From NCBI GenBank assembly GCA_027924585.1, contig BSBM01000486.1, forward strand, positions 41,906,501 through 41,970,500: DNA of 64,000 bases, read 5' to 3'. The stretch is from Larix kaempferi (taxonomy: Eukaryota; Streptophyta; Pinopsida; Pinales; Pinaceae). The notes under the pieces are model-generated. The model was not told the origin of the DNA. It saw only the letters and a list, made by a program, of their open reading frames with translations, and searched no databases. This document shows positions 22,127 through 33,980 of this stretch, one piece after another; positions within the stretch are counted from its first letter, which is position 1, and the number at the start of each line of letters is the position of its first letter. Position numbers and translations under genes: made by a program.

Positions 22127-24151
22127 TTTCATGTACCAAATTTGGAATTGGGTCACAATGGCCTAATCACATTGGCCATAATCATTAGAGTTTGTAAAAT
22201 TGATGTTAAGGGTCAAATAATTGCCAAGGAGGAAAATTACTAGTTTCCTAGGTTTGTGGTGGAAGCTTTGGAATTTGGAATAAGGAGGATAATAAATGAT
22301 GTTTGAACATTAGAATGGCATAAATATTTAATAAAGGAGCTAGATAAATATATACAAGTGACAATCAAAGTGGCATTTGATCATGAAGACACATGGAGGA
22401 AGTGGGACCCACATATGGCTAGATTTCCCCACTACACTTGGCATCATTCTCTCACCAATTTGAATTCAAGGTGAATGGTAACATACTTGGGGGAGTCCAA
22501 AAGGTATTATTCAAGGCATGAATCATCCAAGGTCGAAATATAGATGAAGAGTAACTCCCATGGAAGAGGAAGAGGCAATTTGGAGCTAGTGAGACACTTG
22601 GGCTAGATTCCCTAGCTCTATGACAACAATGATGAAGATGCTATGACACCTATGACACAAATCAGACCTGAAGGCTGACATATGACATATATGACATTTC
22701 AGGGCTAAAAATAGACTCCAAGAGGGCACTCAAGGGTGTTAGGGCAGCTAAGATGCTTCCACATGTGATTTGGTGGAAGTGGGAGACTAGGAATTGTTGT
22801 ACAAGTGGCGTTCTTTGAATCTCTTCCCAACTTGAGTTGGCATGAGTCTCTTGGAAGGCATTCGACCCATGGAGGAAATTAGAACTTTATAAATGTCAAT
22901 AAAAAAGAATGAAACCAGCTTTTTATCATTTGTAGAATTTGCAATTGCATTTGTGAAGAGGGAGAGCTAGTGGATGACTAGTTGCTTGCCTTAGCCAATT
23001 TCGAGGGTGAAAGATTCCCATCCATGTTGGAAATTGGAAAGGCCATTCAGACCTTTCATTTGGAGATTTAATGGAGTCTTTATTTGTAGGTGTAAGCTAC
23101 AGGGAGTCTCATGGTTTCTTCTATTGCATCTCACTCCTTCAACCATTTCCAGTTTTGATGGCATATTCTTGATCCTTGAGGGAGGGCGTTTTTGGTGAGC
23201 TATTGTACTCTTTGGGGGAGCTTATAAGGCTCCATTTATTTTGTAATATGAATTAAATACTCTGTTATTCATCTCCAGAAAGTTTCGGGTCGAAATTCTA
23301 AGTAGAAATGTATAAATCTCAATTTTAATGAAAGGACAGTGCCATTTCCCCACTACCTTGTTGTGAATCAATGTAATGCTAATGATTTCGAATGAATGGA
23401 TGATTCTATGATGAATTTGTGATTAATGGACTGCCATGGATGTATTTTACAAGTTTCAGGTACTGTACTTGAGCATTTGAAGTATTTTTACTCAGTTTAA
23501 TTGCACTGGGAGAAGAAATAGTGCCATTTCCCCAAGGGTCGAATTGGTGATTTTTGCAGTTGAATGGGAGAGGTTTGGAACAGATATAATAATCAATTAA
23601 TGGTGCACCCGAGACCTTAATAACATCCTTAATACATTCCCTAACTCTTTTCATAAATTTGAGTGGGTTTGGAGGCATTTGGGAAGCCATTTTCAGTACT
23701 TACCCCAGGGGGATTTGAACCCCAAATTACTAGTAAAATTGCATATTTGGTCCAGAATCTTAAGAGAGTTTTCAGAGGTATTTTCATGGCCATATGTCAT
23801 CCATGAACATCATATTCAAGTTCTAATATCATACATACACCTTCCTTGAATATTTGAAGGCATTTGGAGTCAATTTGGGACCTAGAGACCAATACTAGTC
23901 AAAGGGAAATCACTAGTAAAGTTACCTACATTGACCAGAATTGAAAGAGGATTTGTAGAAGTATTTTAAAGGTCCAAAGGTATCGCTGAAACACATATTT
24001 ATGTTCTAATATCATTCATATACCTTCTCAGAATATTTGGGATCATTTGGGGCAAATTTGCGACCTAGAGATCAAAACTAGTCAAAGGTCTAACTAGGGA
24101 AAAAAGTGAAAAATTGCCATTTTAATAAAATTCCTAACAAGGAAAATTACA
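22127..24151 (+). repeat. Left LTR of LARD-like element
   Basis: Matches 25672-27697 nearly base for base with scattered substitutions. It ends GGAAAATTACA where the right copy has GGGACATTACA. Short open frames such as 23007-23198 recur in the right LTR (26553-26744) and are not genes. Confidence 0.92.
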
Positions 24152-25671
24152 GTGGTATCAGAGCATGGTCTTGGCACCTGATGTGGTAGAACATTAATGA
24201 AGAACAGGATTCAAAGAAATAAGCCACCACCCTTAGAAACTGAAACTGGATGTACTTTGGTGAAAGGGAAGAAGTAGGAGAAGAAGTGCATTCATTGGTC
24301 ACCATGAGTAAGGATGAGAAAGGAACCTTAGAGGAGAATGAGGAGTTTAGAAAATTACTTAAACCATCATTTGAAGACAAGTGGAGGAAATAATTTCAAG
24401 ACTTCAAATTGTTGCTTAGTGAACTTGGAAGCAACTCAGAAAAAATAATGAGCAATGGTTCTCTTTTCAAGGAAAAGGATGAAATAATTTATGTCACAAA
24501 AGAGGAACATAATGTAATTGTGGAACATGAGGTACATGTTGATATGCAGGTTCTTGAGGATTCTACACTAAAACAAGAAGAAGGACAAGCACTTGTCCTT
24601 GTTTAGAGGGATTATGAGTTGCCTCATGGAGAGAATTGCAAATCCTTGGAGGAGGCACATGATCTCACAATAGTTGGAGCAGCCAATTATGGAGAGGATG
24701 AATTAAATATTTCAATGGGTAAGAGTTGTAAGGATTTAAGGTTGGTTCATAATTCCTCACCCCCTACTTCTTTTCCAGCCACATCACTTTGGGATGAAAA
24801 TTCGGTGAAAGGTTTTTTTCTAATGGTGCCACATGAGGGGAATGAAACTCCTACCTCTCCTTTTGATGATGACATGAATAGAGCACCTCATTATTTAGAA
24901 TTGCAGCAGCATATTGCTTTACCTTATGATGATACATATCCTCATGGATGTATGGATGAGACTTCTTTGAGTCCTTTGAAGTCTCCTTGTTTTTCCTGCT
25001 CATTATTTGGTTCAGATTTTAGTGGAGATTCTTCATTCACTTCTTGGATGAAAGAATGCATGGCTGAATATTTTGATGCATATCACATTCTTTTGGAGTA
25101 GCACTATCGGACATGGGATCCTCACCTATGTCATTGGAGCAGATTTGATTGGTCACTTGAAGATTGTATGCACCTAGCAAATGGTGGTCTACTTACTTGG
25201 AGGTATAAACACTTTCATGATTCTTTGATGAAGCATCTTCTTGATGTACATTTTCATTATGTTGTTATGTACTTTGATGATATATATTTTGTACTCATGA
25301 TGTTTGGAAGAATGCATACAACAAAATGGGATCCAGGAATCCTCTTATCTAATGGTGTGGGTTGGAGAGCACTCTTAATTGTTGGGGTGCAATACAAGCA
25401 ATGGGACCCTGGAATAATTTTTATCTCATTGGTTTCAAATTTTTTGGGGAAACAAGCAGTATGGGAGATGGATTTCCCACTTAATAAAGTGATTTTTATC
25501 AGAGTAGTGTAGCAGCAATCATGGTGGTTCCTCTCTAAAATCTTCATGGAAACTCAAAGACTCAAGGTTGGGCAATTCAATGGCAACTTCAAAGAATTAT
25601 ACAGGAAGTAGGTTCTTCAACACCCATGTTTGAAATTGCTTGAGGACAAGAAATATTAGGAAGGGAGGATT
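24152..25671 (+). pseudogene. Internal region of LARD-like element, no known domain
   Basis: Three open stretches follow one another on the plus strand: 24409-24606, 24619-25101 (160 codons: SMGKSCKDLRLVHNSSPPTS, LPYDDTYPHGCMDETSLS) and 25168-25512. The first two are separated by a single in-frame-type stop, suggesting one decayed longer frame. None has a protease, zinc knuckle, polymerase or integrase motif. It may be a degraded gag-side ORF specific to this family, or only cargo sequence. I do not recognise it. Confidence 0.45.
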
Positions 25672-27697
25672 TGTCATGTCCCAAATTTGGAATTGGGTCA
25701 CAATGGCCTAATCACATTGGCCATAATCATTAGAGTTTGTAAAATTGATGTTAAGGGTCAAATAATTGCCAAGGAGGAAAATTACTAGTTTCCTAGGTTT
25801 GGGGTGGAAGCTTTGGAATTTGGAATAAGGAGGATAATAAATGATGTTTGAACATTAGAATGGCATAAATATTTAATAAAGGAGCTAGATAAATATATAC
25901 AAGTGAAAATCAAAGTGGCATTTGATCACGAAGACACATGGAGGAAGTGGGACCCACATATGGCTAGATTTCCCCACTACACTTAGCATCATTCTCTCAC
26001 CAATTTGAATTCAAGGTGAATGGTAACATACTTGGGGGAGTCCAAAAGGTATTATTCATGGCATGACTCATCCAAGGTCGAAATATAGATGAAGAGTAAC
26101 TCCCATGGAAGAGGAAGAGGCAATTTGGAGCTAGTGAGACACTTGGGCTAGATTCCCTAGCTCTATGACAATAATGATGAAGATGCTATGACACCTATCA
26201 CACAAATCAGACCTGAAGGCTGACATATGACATATATGACATGTCAGGGCTAAAAATAGACTCCAAGAGGGCGCTCAGGGGTGTTAGGGCAGCTAAGATG
26301 CTTCCACATGTGATTTGGTGGAAGTGGGAGACTAGGAATTGTTGTACAAGTGGCATTCTTTGGAATCTCTTCCCAACTTGAGTTGGCATGAGTCTCTTGG
26401 AAGGAATTCGACCCATGGAGGACATTAGAACTTTATAAATGTAAATAAAAAAGAATGAAACCAGATTTTGATCATTTGTAGAATTTGCAATTGCATTTGT
26501 GAAGAGGGAGAGCTAGTGGACGACTAGTTGCTTGCCTTAGCCAATTTCGAGGGTGAAATATTCCCATCCAAGTTGGCAATTGGAAAGGCCATTCAGACCT
26601 TTCATTTGGAGCTTTAATGGAGTCTTTATTTGCAGGTGTAAGCTACAGGGCATCTCATGGTTTCTTCTATTGCAGCTCACTCCTTCAACCATTTCCAGTT
26701 TTGATGGCATATTCTTGATCCTTGAGGGAGGGCGTTTTTGGTGAGCTATTGTACTCTTTGGGGGAGATTATAAGGCCCCAATTATTTTTTAATATGAAGT
26801 AAATACTCTGTTCTTCATCTCCAAAAACTTTTAGGTCGAAATTCCAAGTAGAAATGTGTAAGTCTCAATTTTAATGAAAGGACAGTGCCATTTCCCCACT
26901 ACCTTGTTGTGAATCAATGTAATGCTAATGATTTCGAATGAATGGGTGATTCTCTGATGCATTTGTGATTAATGGAATGCCATGGATATATTTTACAAGT
27001 TTTAGGTATTGTACTTGAGCATTTGAAGTATTTTTACTCAGTTTAATTGCATTGGGAGAAGAAATAGTGCCATTTCCCCAAGGGTCAAATTGGTGATTTT
27101 TGCAGTTGAATGGGAGAGGTTTGGAACAGATATAATAATCAATTAATAGTGCACATGAGACCTTAATAACTTCCTTAATACATTCCCTACCTCTTTTCAG
27201 AAATTTGAGTGGGTTTGGAGGCATTTGGGAAGTCATTTTCAGTACTTACCCCATGGAGATTTGAACCCCAAATTACTAGTAAAATTGCATACTTGGTCCA
27301 GAATCTTAAGAGATTTTTCAGAGGTCTTTTGGTGGCCATATGTCATCCATGAACATAATATTCAATTCCTAATATAATACATACACCTTCCTTGAATATT
27401 TGAAGGCATTTGGAGTCAATTTGCGACCTAGAGACCAATACTAGTCAAAGGGAAATCACTAGTAAAGTTACCTACATTGACCAGAATTGAAAGAGGATTT
27501 GAAAAAGTATTTTAAAGGTCCAAAGGCATTCCTAAAACACATATTTATGTTGTAATATAATTCATATACATTCTCAGAATATTTGGGATCATTTGGGGCA
27601 AATTTGGGACCTAGAGATCAAAACTAGTCAAAGGTCTAACTAGGGAAAAAAGTGAAAAATTGCCATTTTAATAAAATTCCTAACAAGGGACATTACA
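25672..27697 (+). repeat. Right LTR of LARD-like element
   Basis: 2026 bp, starting TGTCATGTCCC, ending GGGACATTACA; the partner of 22127-24151. Confidence 0.92.
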
Positions 27698-27702
27698 AGG
27701 AC

Positions 27703-28010
27703 CAACCAACTGGTTGAGATACAAGAAGTCAGAGACAGATTACATGTTGAAGCTATGCTAGCTCAAGAGAGGGTTAAGAATACTTTTGACAGAAAGACCA
27801 AGGTTGATGATTTTCAAGTGGGAGATCTAGTTTTGAAATGGGATGCTAGAAGAGAGGACCAAGCCCAAAAGTTTGATAACCTCTAGCAGGGGCCCTATAT
27901 AGTCATCACTCACCATGGAAACAATGCTCTCTTCTTAATGGATAAGGATGGTCAACTAGCGGGAAACAGACCCGTTAATGGGCGGTTCTTGAAGCACTAT
28001 ATCCAGTGAA
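27703..28010 (+). pseudogene. Gypsy integrase C-terminal domain
   Basis: Continues the integrase after the nested element: TNQLVEIQEVRDRLHVEAML, FDRKTKVDDFQVGDLVLKWD, FDNL-stop-QGPYIVI, GNRPVNGRFLKHYIQ and a final stop at 28008. GDLVLKWD and PVNGRFLKHY are the signature of the GPY/F-type C-terminus of plant gypsy integrases. One internal stop (27883) is visible. Confidence 0.9.
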
Positions 28011-28170
28011 AAACAAGCCGTTCGACCCACCCGCACTGTACAAATTCATTTTTGTTGAGTTTCAGTTAGCCATTTTTTAGTTTTGTTTGAATAAAGGGAA
28101 AAAGAGAAGGGCCACTAGTCTATTGTTCTTGCTACCTCACAGGGAGGATAGCATCCCCAGTTGGAGACGT

Positions 28171-29906
28171 TGTTAACACCCCTATCAATGTTCCCATCAA
28201 AGAAGGAAAGGGAACCCCCCTACCGGAACCCTAATCATGCCCATCGACCTCTTACGCCACAAAATATTCAGAAAACCCAAAAATGGCTAAGGGTCAAGCT
28301 AATCAGACCCATTTGATTGACTGATTTTCCGCTTTCAAAGAGAAAATGGATGGTTAGGATTGTAGAGCAGGGCCAGATCAATGGTTGGGAGATGATCCGC
28401 AACACACCCGATCAAGAAATTTTCCGCTTTCCCGCAGGTCTGACTTTCCGACTTTCCACACCCACATTGTGGATTGCGGAAGTCGGAACGATATTTTTTC
28501 AAGAGCGTAAATTGGGGTTTCCGATTTCTGCAACCCGCATTGCGAAATGCACATTGCGGAGGAATAATTTATTCAGGGGCACAGATTTAGGTTTTTGATT
28601 TCCACAACCCGCATTGCGGAATGCGGATTGAAGAGGCATAATTTTTTGGGGGTGCAAATTCAGGTTTCCGATATCCGCAACCTGCATTGCGGAATGCGGA
28701 TTGCGGAGGTGATTTCCATGAAGTTGTAAAATGGATTTCTGATTTCTACAACCCGCATTGCGGAATGTGGATTGCATAAGAGACATTTTTCCATAGGCAT
28801 AAAATTGTCTTTCTGCTTCCCAAAACCCACATTGCATATTGGAGGATTATAATTGCGGATCGGAGATGTTTTACAGGAAAAATTCGGCCGCGAAAATGAA
28901 GAATTTCACAGGAAAATGGCACGATTGGGAGCCGATCTGGAAGCCAACGAGAAGAACATGATAGTTACCTATCCAAATCAACCTAAAAATACCCAATCAT
29001 AAGGACAAACAAGTGGTTTCCAAGGCCCAAATGCACAATGACAGCACACACAGTTTCCCACCTGCGCATCTAACAAAATTAGATACAATTGGTTCGAGCA
29101 GTTCGGCGTGAATGACCTCATCCTTTCTAATACCATATTGTTGTCAGTTAGTTAGAAGTTGTTTGATGTTTTGTAAGTCTATAAAGGAATATTTTGAATT
29201 AAACCAAAGGGTTGGATGTTTCTAGATTCTAAGAGATTAAAATCTATGTGTATGTATCAAACTCAGTCTTTCAATTCATGAGAAGACCTGATTCTGGAGC
29301 AGAGATTCATGTGATGAGTTTTTTGATGTCTGTTACTTCCTGTGCATGTGTTCTTCATTTGTATTTCCAATTGATTGTTTGTTTTTGCAGTATCTAGATC
29401 AAGACTGCATGGTTTGAAATTCATATTTTATGCTTCAGATGCATATGACTAGGTATTCCACCCTTTATTCTTGAAGTTGTAGGTTAGAATTCATTTAAAA
29501 ATGCTCTAGCTCTGTGATGGAATTTGTTTCCCTTTATGCCTTCATCTGATGATATTTTTGACCTAAAAAAACCTCATCTACCTTTCCTCTGCCTCTTAAA
29601 TTGTGGTCTAAATCAGTCATTTGTGACTATAAATCCATTGAAGTTTGACTCCATGCCCAATGGTGCTCTTGTCCTTAACCCCAATCAGCTGAAAAATCCC
29701 TATAAGTCATTCATTATCTGAAGGTATAGCCACCACTTTACCTATAACCAGCTTGTGCAAATGATATCCTAAGTGTTGACTGAATTGTGAAAGAGAGAGC
29801 CCTCTCTGTGGTTAGAAAGGCTAGTTTCCATCCACCAAATCTTGGTTTGAAACAATTACCTCATGATCCCTTCTGCTGCAACCTAGGAGAATCTTGAGTG
29901 ATAACA
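28171..29906 (+). repeat. 3' LTR of Tat-like element
   Basis: 1736 bp, TGTTAACACC...GTGATAACA, followed by TSD GATAC. It contains the same CGGAATGCGGATTG minisatellite (about 28440-28860) as the left LTR, with a different number and arrangement of units. Confidence 0.92.
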
Positions 29907-29911
29907 GATAC

Positions 29912-30990
29912 AATATAAAAAACATTACTTATGATTGTGAGCCTTATACATACTAGTCATTCAATAATGTGGTTTCAGGATTTTTGGATGTCACAACATC
30001 ACCTCTATGGAGATTTCTTGTTTTCCATTTTGATGTACAAGGAGGAGCAGTGCTAACAACCTTCAAGGATAAAGAAAACTCAAGGAAACAACTGTATTGG
30101 TAAGATATTTGCAGTGTATTATTAAACATTTGAATTTAGAAACCAAATTTATTTTTATATAAGTTAATTAGATTCTTATCTATTTCTGTTACAGGCATAA
30201 ACCTAATATTTGTAGCTCCAACAGTGATCCATTTATGAGTGATACTGAAAAAATACATATTGCATGTTGGACAAAAGATGAGACCTATGAATCTCTTTTA
30301 ATTAATGAAAACAGTGAAGGCAAATATAGTCAAATATTGTCTTATACTGTCATGGTTAAAAAGTTGATATATGAAGAAATATATTTGAAAGGAGAGACTG
30401 TGAACATCTACCAAAAGCCACAAGCATTGATTAATTATCTCATAGATACTTTTTCAAAAGAAGGAGATTGGGTTTTAGATTTGTCCTGATCATGATTTGG
30501 TAATATTTCTGATATTACATATGAAACTAGTGCCGTAATCTAAATTCAGTAATATGTATTCTTTAAATTTATGTTTCATTATGCTATTTAACTTTTTTTG
30601 TTTTGTATGTGGTGATTAGGTACAACAAAACCATGTTCATTACAAAAAAGAATTAATTGCATATCCATTGATAATGATCCACTACAGTGCAATTATGTCA
30701 AGCAAAGAATTATTGCTATGAAAGTTCTTCCAGATGAAATGCAGGAAGTTGGTTTGAAGAAAGGAGAATTTAGTGAGTCACTTGTGGCAAAGATGTCAAA
30801 GATTCTCAACCTCCTTTAAAAGGGATGTTTGGAAGATATCACTTTGGGCATTTTGCAGAAGTAGAGGACCCAATGGAAGAACACATTGAGGTCTAGGAAG
30901 AGAGGCAACCAACATATAATGTCAATTTCGATGAAGATTTCAGCCTACATATTATTGTTGAGGAAAATGTTAAAGTTGAAATTTTTTTGA
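29912..30990 (+). pseudogene. Amino DNA methyltransferase, 3' part of decayed ParB gene
   Basis: Reading resumes in frame after the gypsy TSD (DIPHGY at 15040, then NIKNITYDCEPYTY). A first exon ends LYW at 30099; intron 30100-30194 has GTAAGA and TTACAG borders, and the join gives WHKPN. The next exon has ACWTKDETYE, then IYQKPQALINYLIDTFSKEG and DWVLDLS (30466-30486). Two TGA codons (30487-30489, 30493-30495) fall where motif I glycines are expected. After intron 30500-30619 come GTTKP, RINCISIDNDPLQ and VKQRII. A DPPY-like motif before the FxGxG-type motif is the beta-class N4/N6 amino-methyltransferase order (N6_N4_Mtase family). After a frame change near 30815 an acidic tail may extend to about 30990. 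Confidence 0.72.
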
Positions 30991-31460
30991 TAAGATATTT
31001 TTGTAATGTTTTGAATTTAAGATTTTATTTTGAGAATAAATGTTATGTTTTTAATATGCTATTTAGAAATATATGGTATACGTTTTGTTGAGTTTATGTG
31101 AATCATCACTTTATGGAAAATAATGTTAAATAGTATCATTTTTATACATCAAATAGCGAAAAATACATTGAAAATGGTTTGAAATGTGTTTATTCTCATT
31201 TTTTTACAAATTTGCCCCAAAAATGACTTCTTTAAGATAAAAGTTTAATGAAAAAACTTTGAAAATGCATATATTTTTCGTTCTAACTAGCTTCTAATTT
31301 TTAAAAAAAATTCAAAAAAGTGTATTTTTTCATTATAACTAGCTACTGAATGTAGATTTTTTTGTAAACTTTGAAAAAAGGCTCTTGTAAATAAAAATTA
31401 TAGTTTTCTTATGACCAAGAAGTTTCAAAATCACAAAAAAATGGCTCAAAATGAATAATG

Positions 31461-31490
31461 GTGCTACCAGTATACACACTTTTTGAAACA
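31461..31490 (-). promoter_or_regulatory. Right subterminal motif of DNA transposon
   Basis: TGGTGCTACCAGTATACAC followed by ACTTTTTGA is, on the minus strand, a counterpart of the left subterminal palindrome (CAAAAAGTG plus GGTAGCACCA). The distance from its end of the element (about 80-110 bp) is similar on both sides. A transposase-recognition role is inferred. Confidence 0.5.
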
Positions 31491-31543
31491 GAGGTAAAAA
31501 CAACTACTAAAATTGACCCCCCAAAAAACGAGAACAATGTCGG

Positions 31544-31569
31544 GTTCTCGTCAAGTTGTATAACTTGTT
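31544..31569 (-). repeat. Right terminal inverted repeat of DNA transposon
   Basis: Exact reverse complement of 6639-6664, followed by AATG (31570-31573), matching the left flank. Confidence 0.85.
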
Positions 31570-31573
31570 AATG

Positions 31574-32850
31574 TAGTCATGTGATGTCAACGAGAGTTGA
31601 AGTACATGAGAAGATGAGGGTATTATCCCGAAAACCAAGATCATGTTGTAACCAACTATTGGACTAACAGACCTGGCACAAGAATGGATGGTAAGCGTGA
31701 GGTTGATGACTTACTTTGATCGATGTCAACTTGGGGGAGTACCAGTCGACAACATTCTTCAAAACAAAGAAACAAAGTGTAACGAAGGGGGAAAAAATGT
31801 GGATGAAGGGTTTGTTTAAGGACACGACATTGATGGTGATGGTGGCTAACAAAACACATAATGTTGGGGATAGGGTGACTTAGCGACATTGATCAAAGGA
31901 GACTAGGGTTTCTTCCAAAAGAATAGTGATGTTCCCATGATGTTGAGGGGATTAGGGAACAATTTAAATAATAATTGGTGGGGTCCTCATGGATTTGGGG
32001 GTGTCGGGGGACCAATTTGAAGATGGATGGGATTCCCACAGATTTGAGAGAATAGGCGAATCAATTTGATGATGGGAGAAGCTCCCATGATTTTGAGTGA
32101 GTCGGGGAACCTTTTCCATGATGATGTGAGGGTTGTTTTGCAAATGCGAAGACGGGTGACCCATGAATCAATGCCGTCTAACTTGTTCATGTAGGAATAA
32201 TTGAATAGCATTGATTGCTTCGGAGGGTGGGGGTCCCATTGGTTTCTTGGCAGAGGTAACCGCACAAAGAAGATTGCAAATGGTATTGTGATCATGGATG
32301 TATGAGTGGTCAACTGTGGTTCTTGATCATAACTTGTGCTGAGGAATTTGATGACACTGACCGCTGAAGGTGGGGGGAGTAAATGTGAAGCTATAAAATG
32401 ATGAAATATGGGTTGATTGTTTCAGGGTTTATCAAATTCATCGAGCTTGTGGGGAGTTTGACATCATGGGTTCCAAATGATGACGGGTATGCAATGGTTT
32501 GTACACCCATGGGGGAAGAATGCTATCCGTAGTGGTGATATTGATGACATATCATTACTGGGGGTGGGGACCCTATGGTTATCAAAGGAAATGTTTGGTA
32601 AAAACAATGCAAATAGAGGGGATGAATTGTCTATACGCTAGTTTTGAGATGATATATGTGATAAAGTCCAGTGGCATTGTTGAGGGGTGGAGTCTTGTTC
32701 TTATAATGGAAAAAAAGAGAGGGAACCTTCTCTTGGTCACTATCCTGCACACACAACAAAAATATCCAAGTGTAGTAAAGAACATGGAAAAGGTATTGAC
32801 GATCCAAAACTCAAAAACCAAGGCATAGCGCACCTGTGTGGTGCCCTTAA
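31574..32850. other. Gypsy 3' non-coding flank, no gene
   Basis: Between the DNA transposon end and the integrase C-terminus of the minus-strand gypsy element. It is full of loose repeats such as GGGG-ACC-AATTTGA-GATG at about 70-bp spacing (31930-32110). On the minus strand it should be the 3' untranslated region and LTR of that element, but I could not pair it with a second LTR. Confidence 0.4.
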
Positions 32851-33980
32851 TCAGGGATAGAAGTGTTTAAGGTAAAAACTGTTAACATGGTTGTTGAGGG
32901 TAATCTCTTTTGGGTTAGTTAATACATATGCCCCTTCGGGGAGGCATTGTTTAATGACACAAGGACTTGTATATTTAGAAATAAATTTACTGGTTCCTGG
33001 TTTGCTATATTTTTTGGTGTTAAATATGAGGAAAAATTCTCCCTCATTGAAGGTGCGAGATCGAACATGTTTTTCATCATGCGCTTTGGCACGAACCTTC
33101 ATTGATTCATTTTGTTGGAGTGAATTATGGAGTTCTTCATTGAGGTGTTCCAAAGTAAAAATCATTTTCTCTAGGGTGGGAGTATCAGGTAACAACGCCA
33201 TAGTAGATTGGAGGGTAGGGATTTGGTATTCTATGGGAAGTACGGATTCTACCCTGTGGAGAAGGTGGAAGGGATTAAATCCTATATTAGTCTTGATATA
33301 GGTGGGAAAATCCCAAAGAGTTGGGAATAACATGTGATTCCAATTAGATTTGTTCTTATTTACTGTGCATTGGGGCATAGTTTTGAGAACTTTGTTTACA
33401 GCTTCAACTTGGCCCTTTTCTTGGGGTAGTAGGATGTCAATGTTTCATGTTTAAATCCTAACAACCGTGATAGCTCCTCAAATGTATCATTATGAAAATG
33501 GGTGTCGTTATTAGAGATCAATTGTTTGGGTACGCTAAAGAGTGAGATGACGTGGTTAAAAAAGAAGCGTGTGGAAGTGATGCCTTTGCAATCGAACATG
33601 GCCATGGTTTCTGCCCACTTGGTAAAGTAGTCGATGACTACAATGATGTATTGGTGGCCTTACACCAAAGTAGGGAGACACTCCATAGAATCAATTTCCC
33701 ATTTTCAAAATGGGCTGGCTGTGAGTACTGGATGGAGAGGGGCAGGTGGTGACCATGTTTTGCAAGAAAATACTTCACATTACACACATATTTTGACCTC
33801 ATAGACACAATCCTTGAATATCAAGGGCCAAAAATAACTGACGTGCAATATGTTTTGGGCGTTGGCCACGTCTGAGAGGTGGCCTCCACATGATCTGCTA
33901 TGCCACTTGTTGAGAAATTGTTCAAATTCCTCATGTGTCAAACGACGATGTAGGCTGGTGTCGATGCCACGATGGAACAA
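32851..33980 (-). pseudogene. Gypsy integrase, minus strand
   Basis: From right to left: zinc-binding part 33980-33780 (FLNKWHSRSCGGHLSDVANA, SYFWPLIFKDCVYEV), then the core with FDCKGITSTRFFFNHV, PKQLISNNDTHFHNDTF (the second catalytic D region, normally DNG) and TSYYPKK. The C-terminal domain (33378-32851) has HVRSRTFNEGEFFLIFN, GAYVLTNPKE and NSFYLKHFYP at its end. Frames change between segments and catalytic residues are partly lost, so it is inactive. It belongs to the same polyprotein as the features up to 42683. Confidence 0.88.

Larger units (their letters stand above)
22127..27697 (+). mobile_element. Non-autonomous LTR element with 2-kb LTRs (LARD-like)
   Basis: LTRs 22127-24151 (2025 bp) and 25672-27697 (2026 bp) are very similar. 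The left LTR starts TTTCATGTACC where the right has TGTCATGTCCC. The flanks AGGAT (22122-22126) and AGGAC (27698-27702) form a TSD with one change. A primer-binding site TGGTATCAGAGCATGG follows the left LTR (24153-24168), and a purine-rich run AGGAAGGGAGGATT precedes the right one. The 1.5-kb internal region has no reverse transcriptase, RNase H or integrase. It is nested in the integrase gene of the Tat-like element. Confidence 0.93.
15041..29906 (+). mobile_element. Tat-like Ty3/gypsy retrotransposon with nested insertions
   Basis: LTRs at 15041-16758 and 28171-29906 flank a decayed plus-strand polyprotein, and GATAC occurs on both sides (15036-15040 and 29907-29911). The first bases of the left LTR are TATTAACACC where the right has TGTTAACACC. 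The internal order is a short gag remnant, protease, an RNase H-like domain, reverse transcriptase, a second RNase H, then integrase. Two later elements lie inside it: a solo LTR at 21025-21521 and a 5.6-kb LTR element at 22127-27697. Without these it would be about 8.8 kb. Confidence 0.93.
6639..31569. mobile_element. DNA transposon carrying transposase and ParB-methyltransferase genes
   Basis: Both ends carry the same 26-bp terminal inverted repeat, 6639-6664 and 31544-31569. It begins AACAAGTTATACAACTTG and is identical in both copies. It is flanked on both sides by AATG (6635-6638 and 31570-31573). Without the 14.9-kb gypsy insertion the element would be about 10 kb, or about 9 kb without the foldback as well. 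Two divergent decayed genes fill it: a transposase reading leftward and a ParB-methyltransferase gene reading rightward, each ending near a terminus. A 4-bp TSD is reported for the Sola superfamily among others; the superfamily assignment here is inference. Subterminal GGTAGCACCA motifs occur near both ends. Confidence 0.8.

Noticed and set aside
23007-23198. 63-codon frame recurring at 26553-26744
   Set aside because: Both copies lie in the LTRs of the same element and carry no protein motif.
11506-30990. Phage or bacterial contamination as source of ParB-methyltransferase
   Set aside because: Consensus spliceosomal introns interrupt the frame, it lies between eukaryotic transposon termini, and plant LTR elements are inserted in it.
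31574-32850. LTR of the minus-strand gypsy element
   Set aside because: No matching second LTR was found near 42.7-44.7 kb, so boundaries cannot be given.
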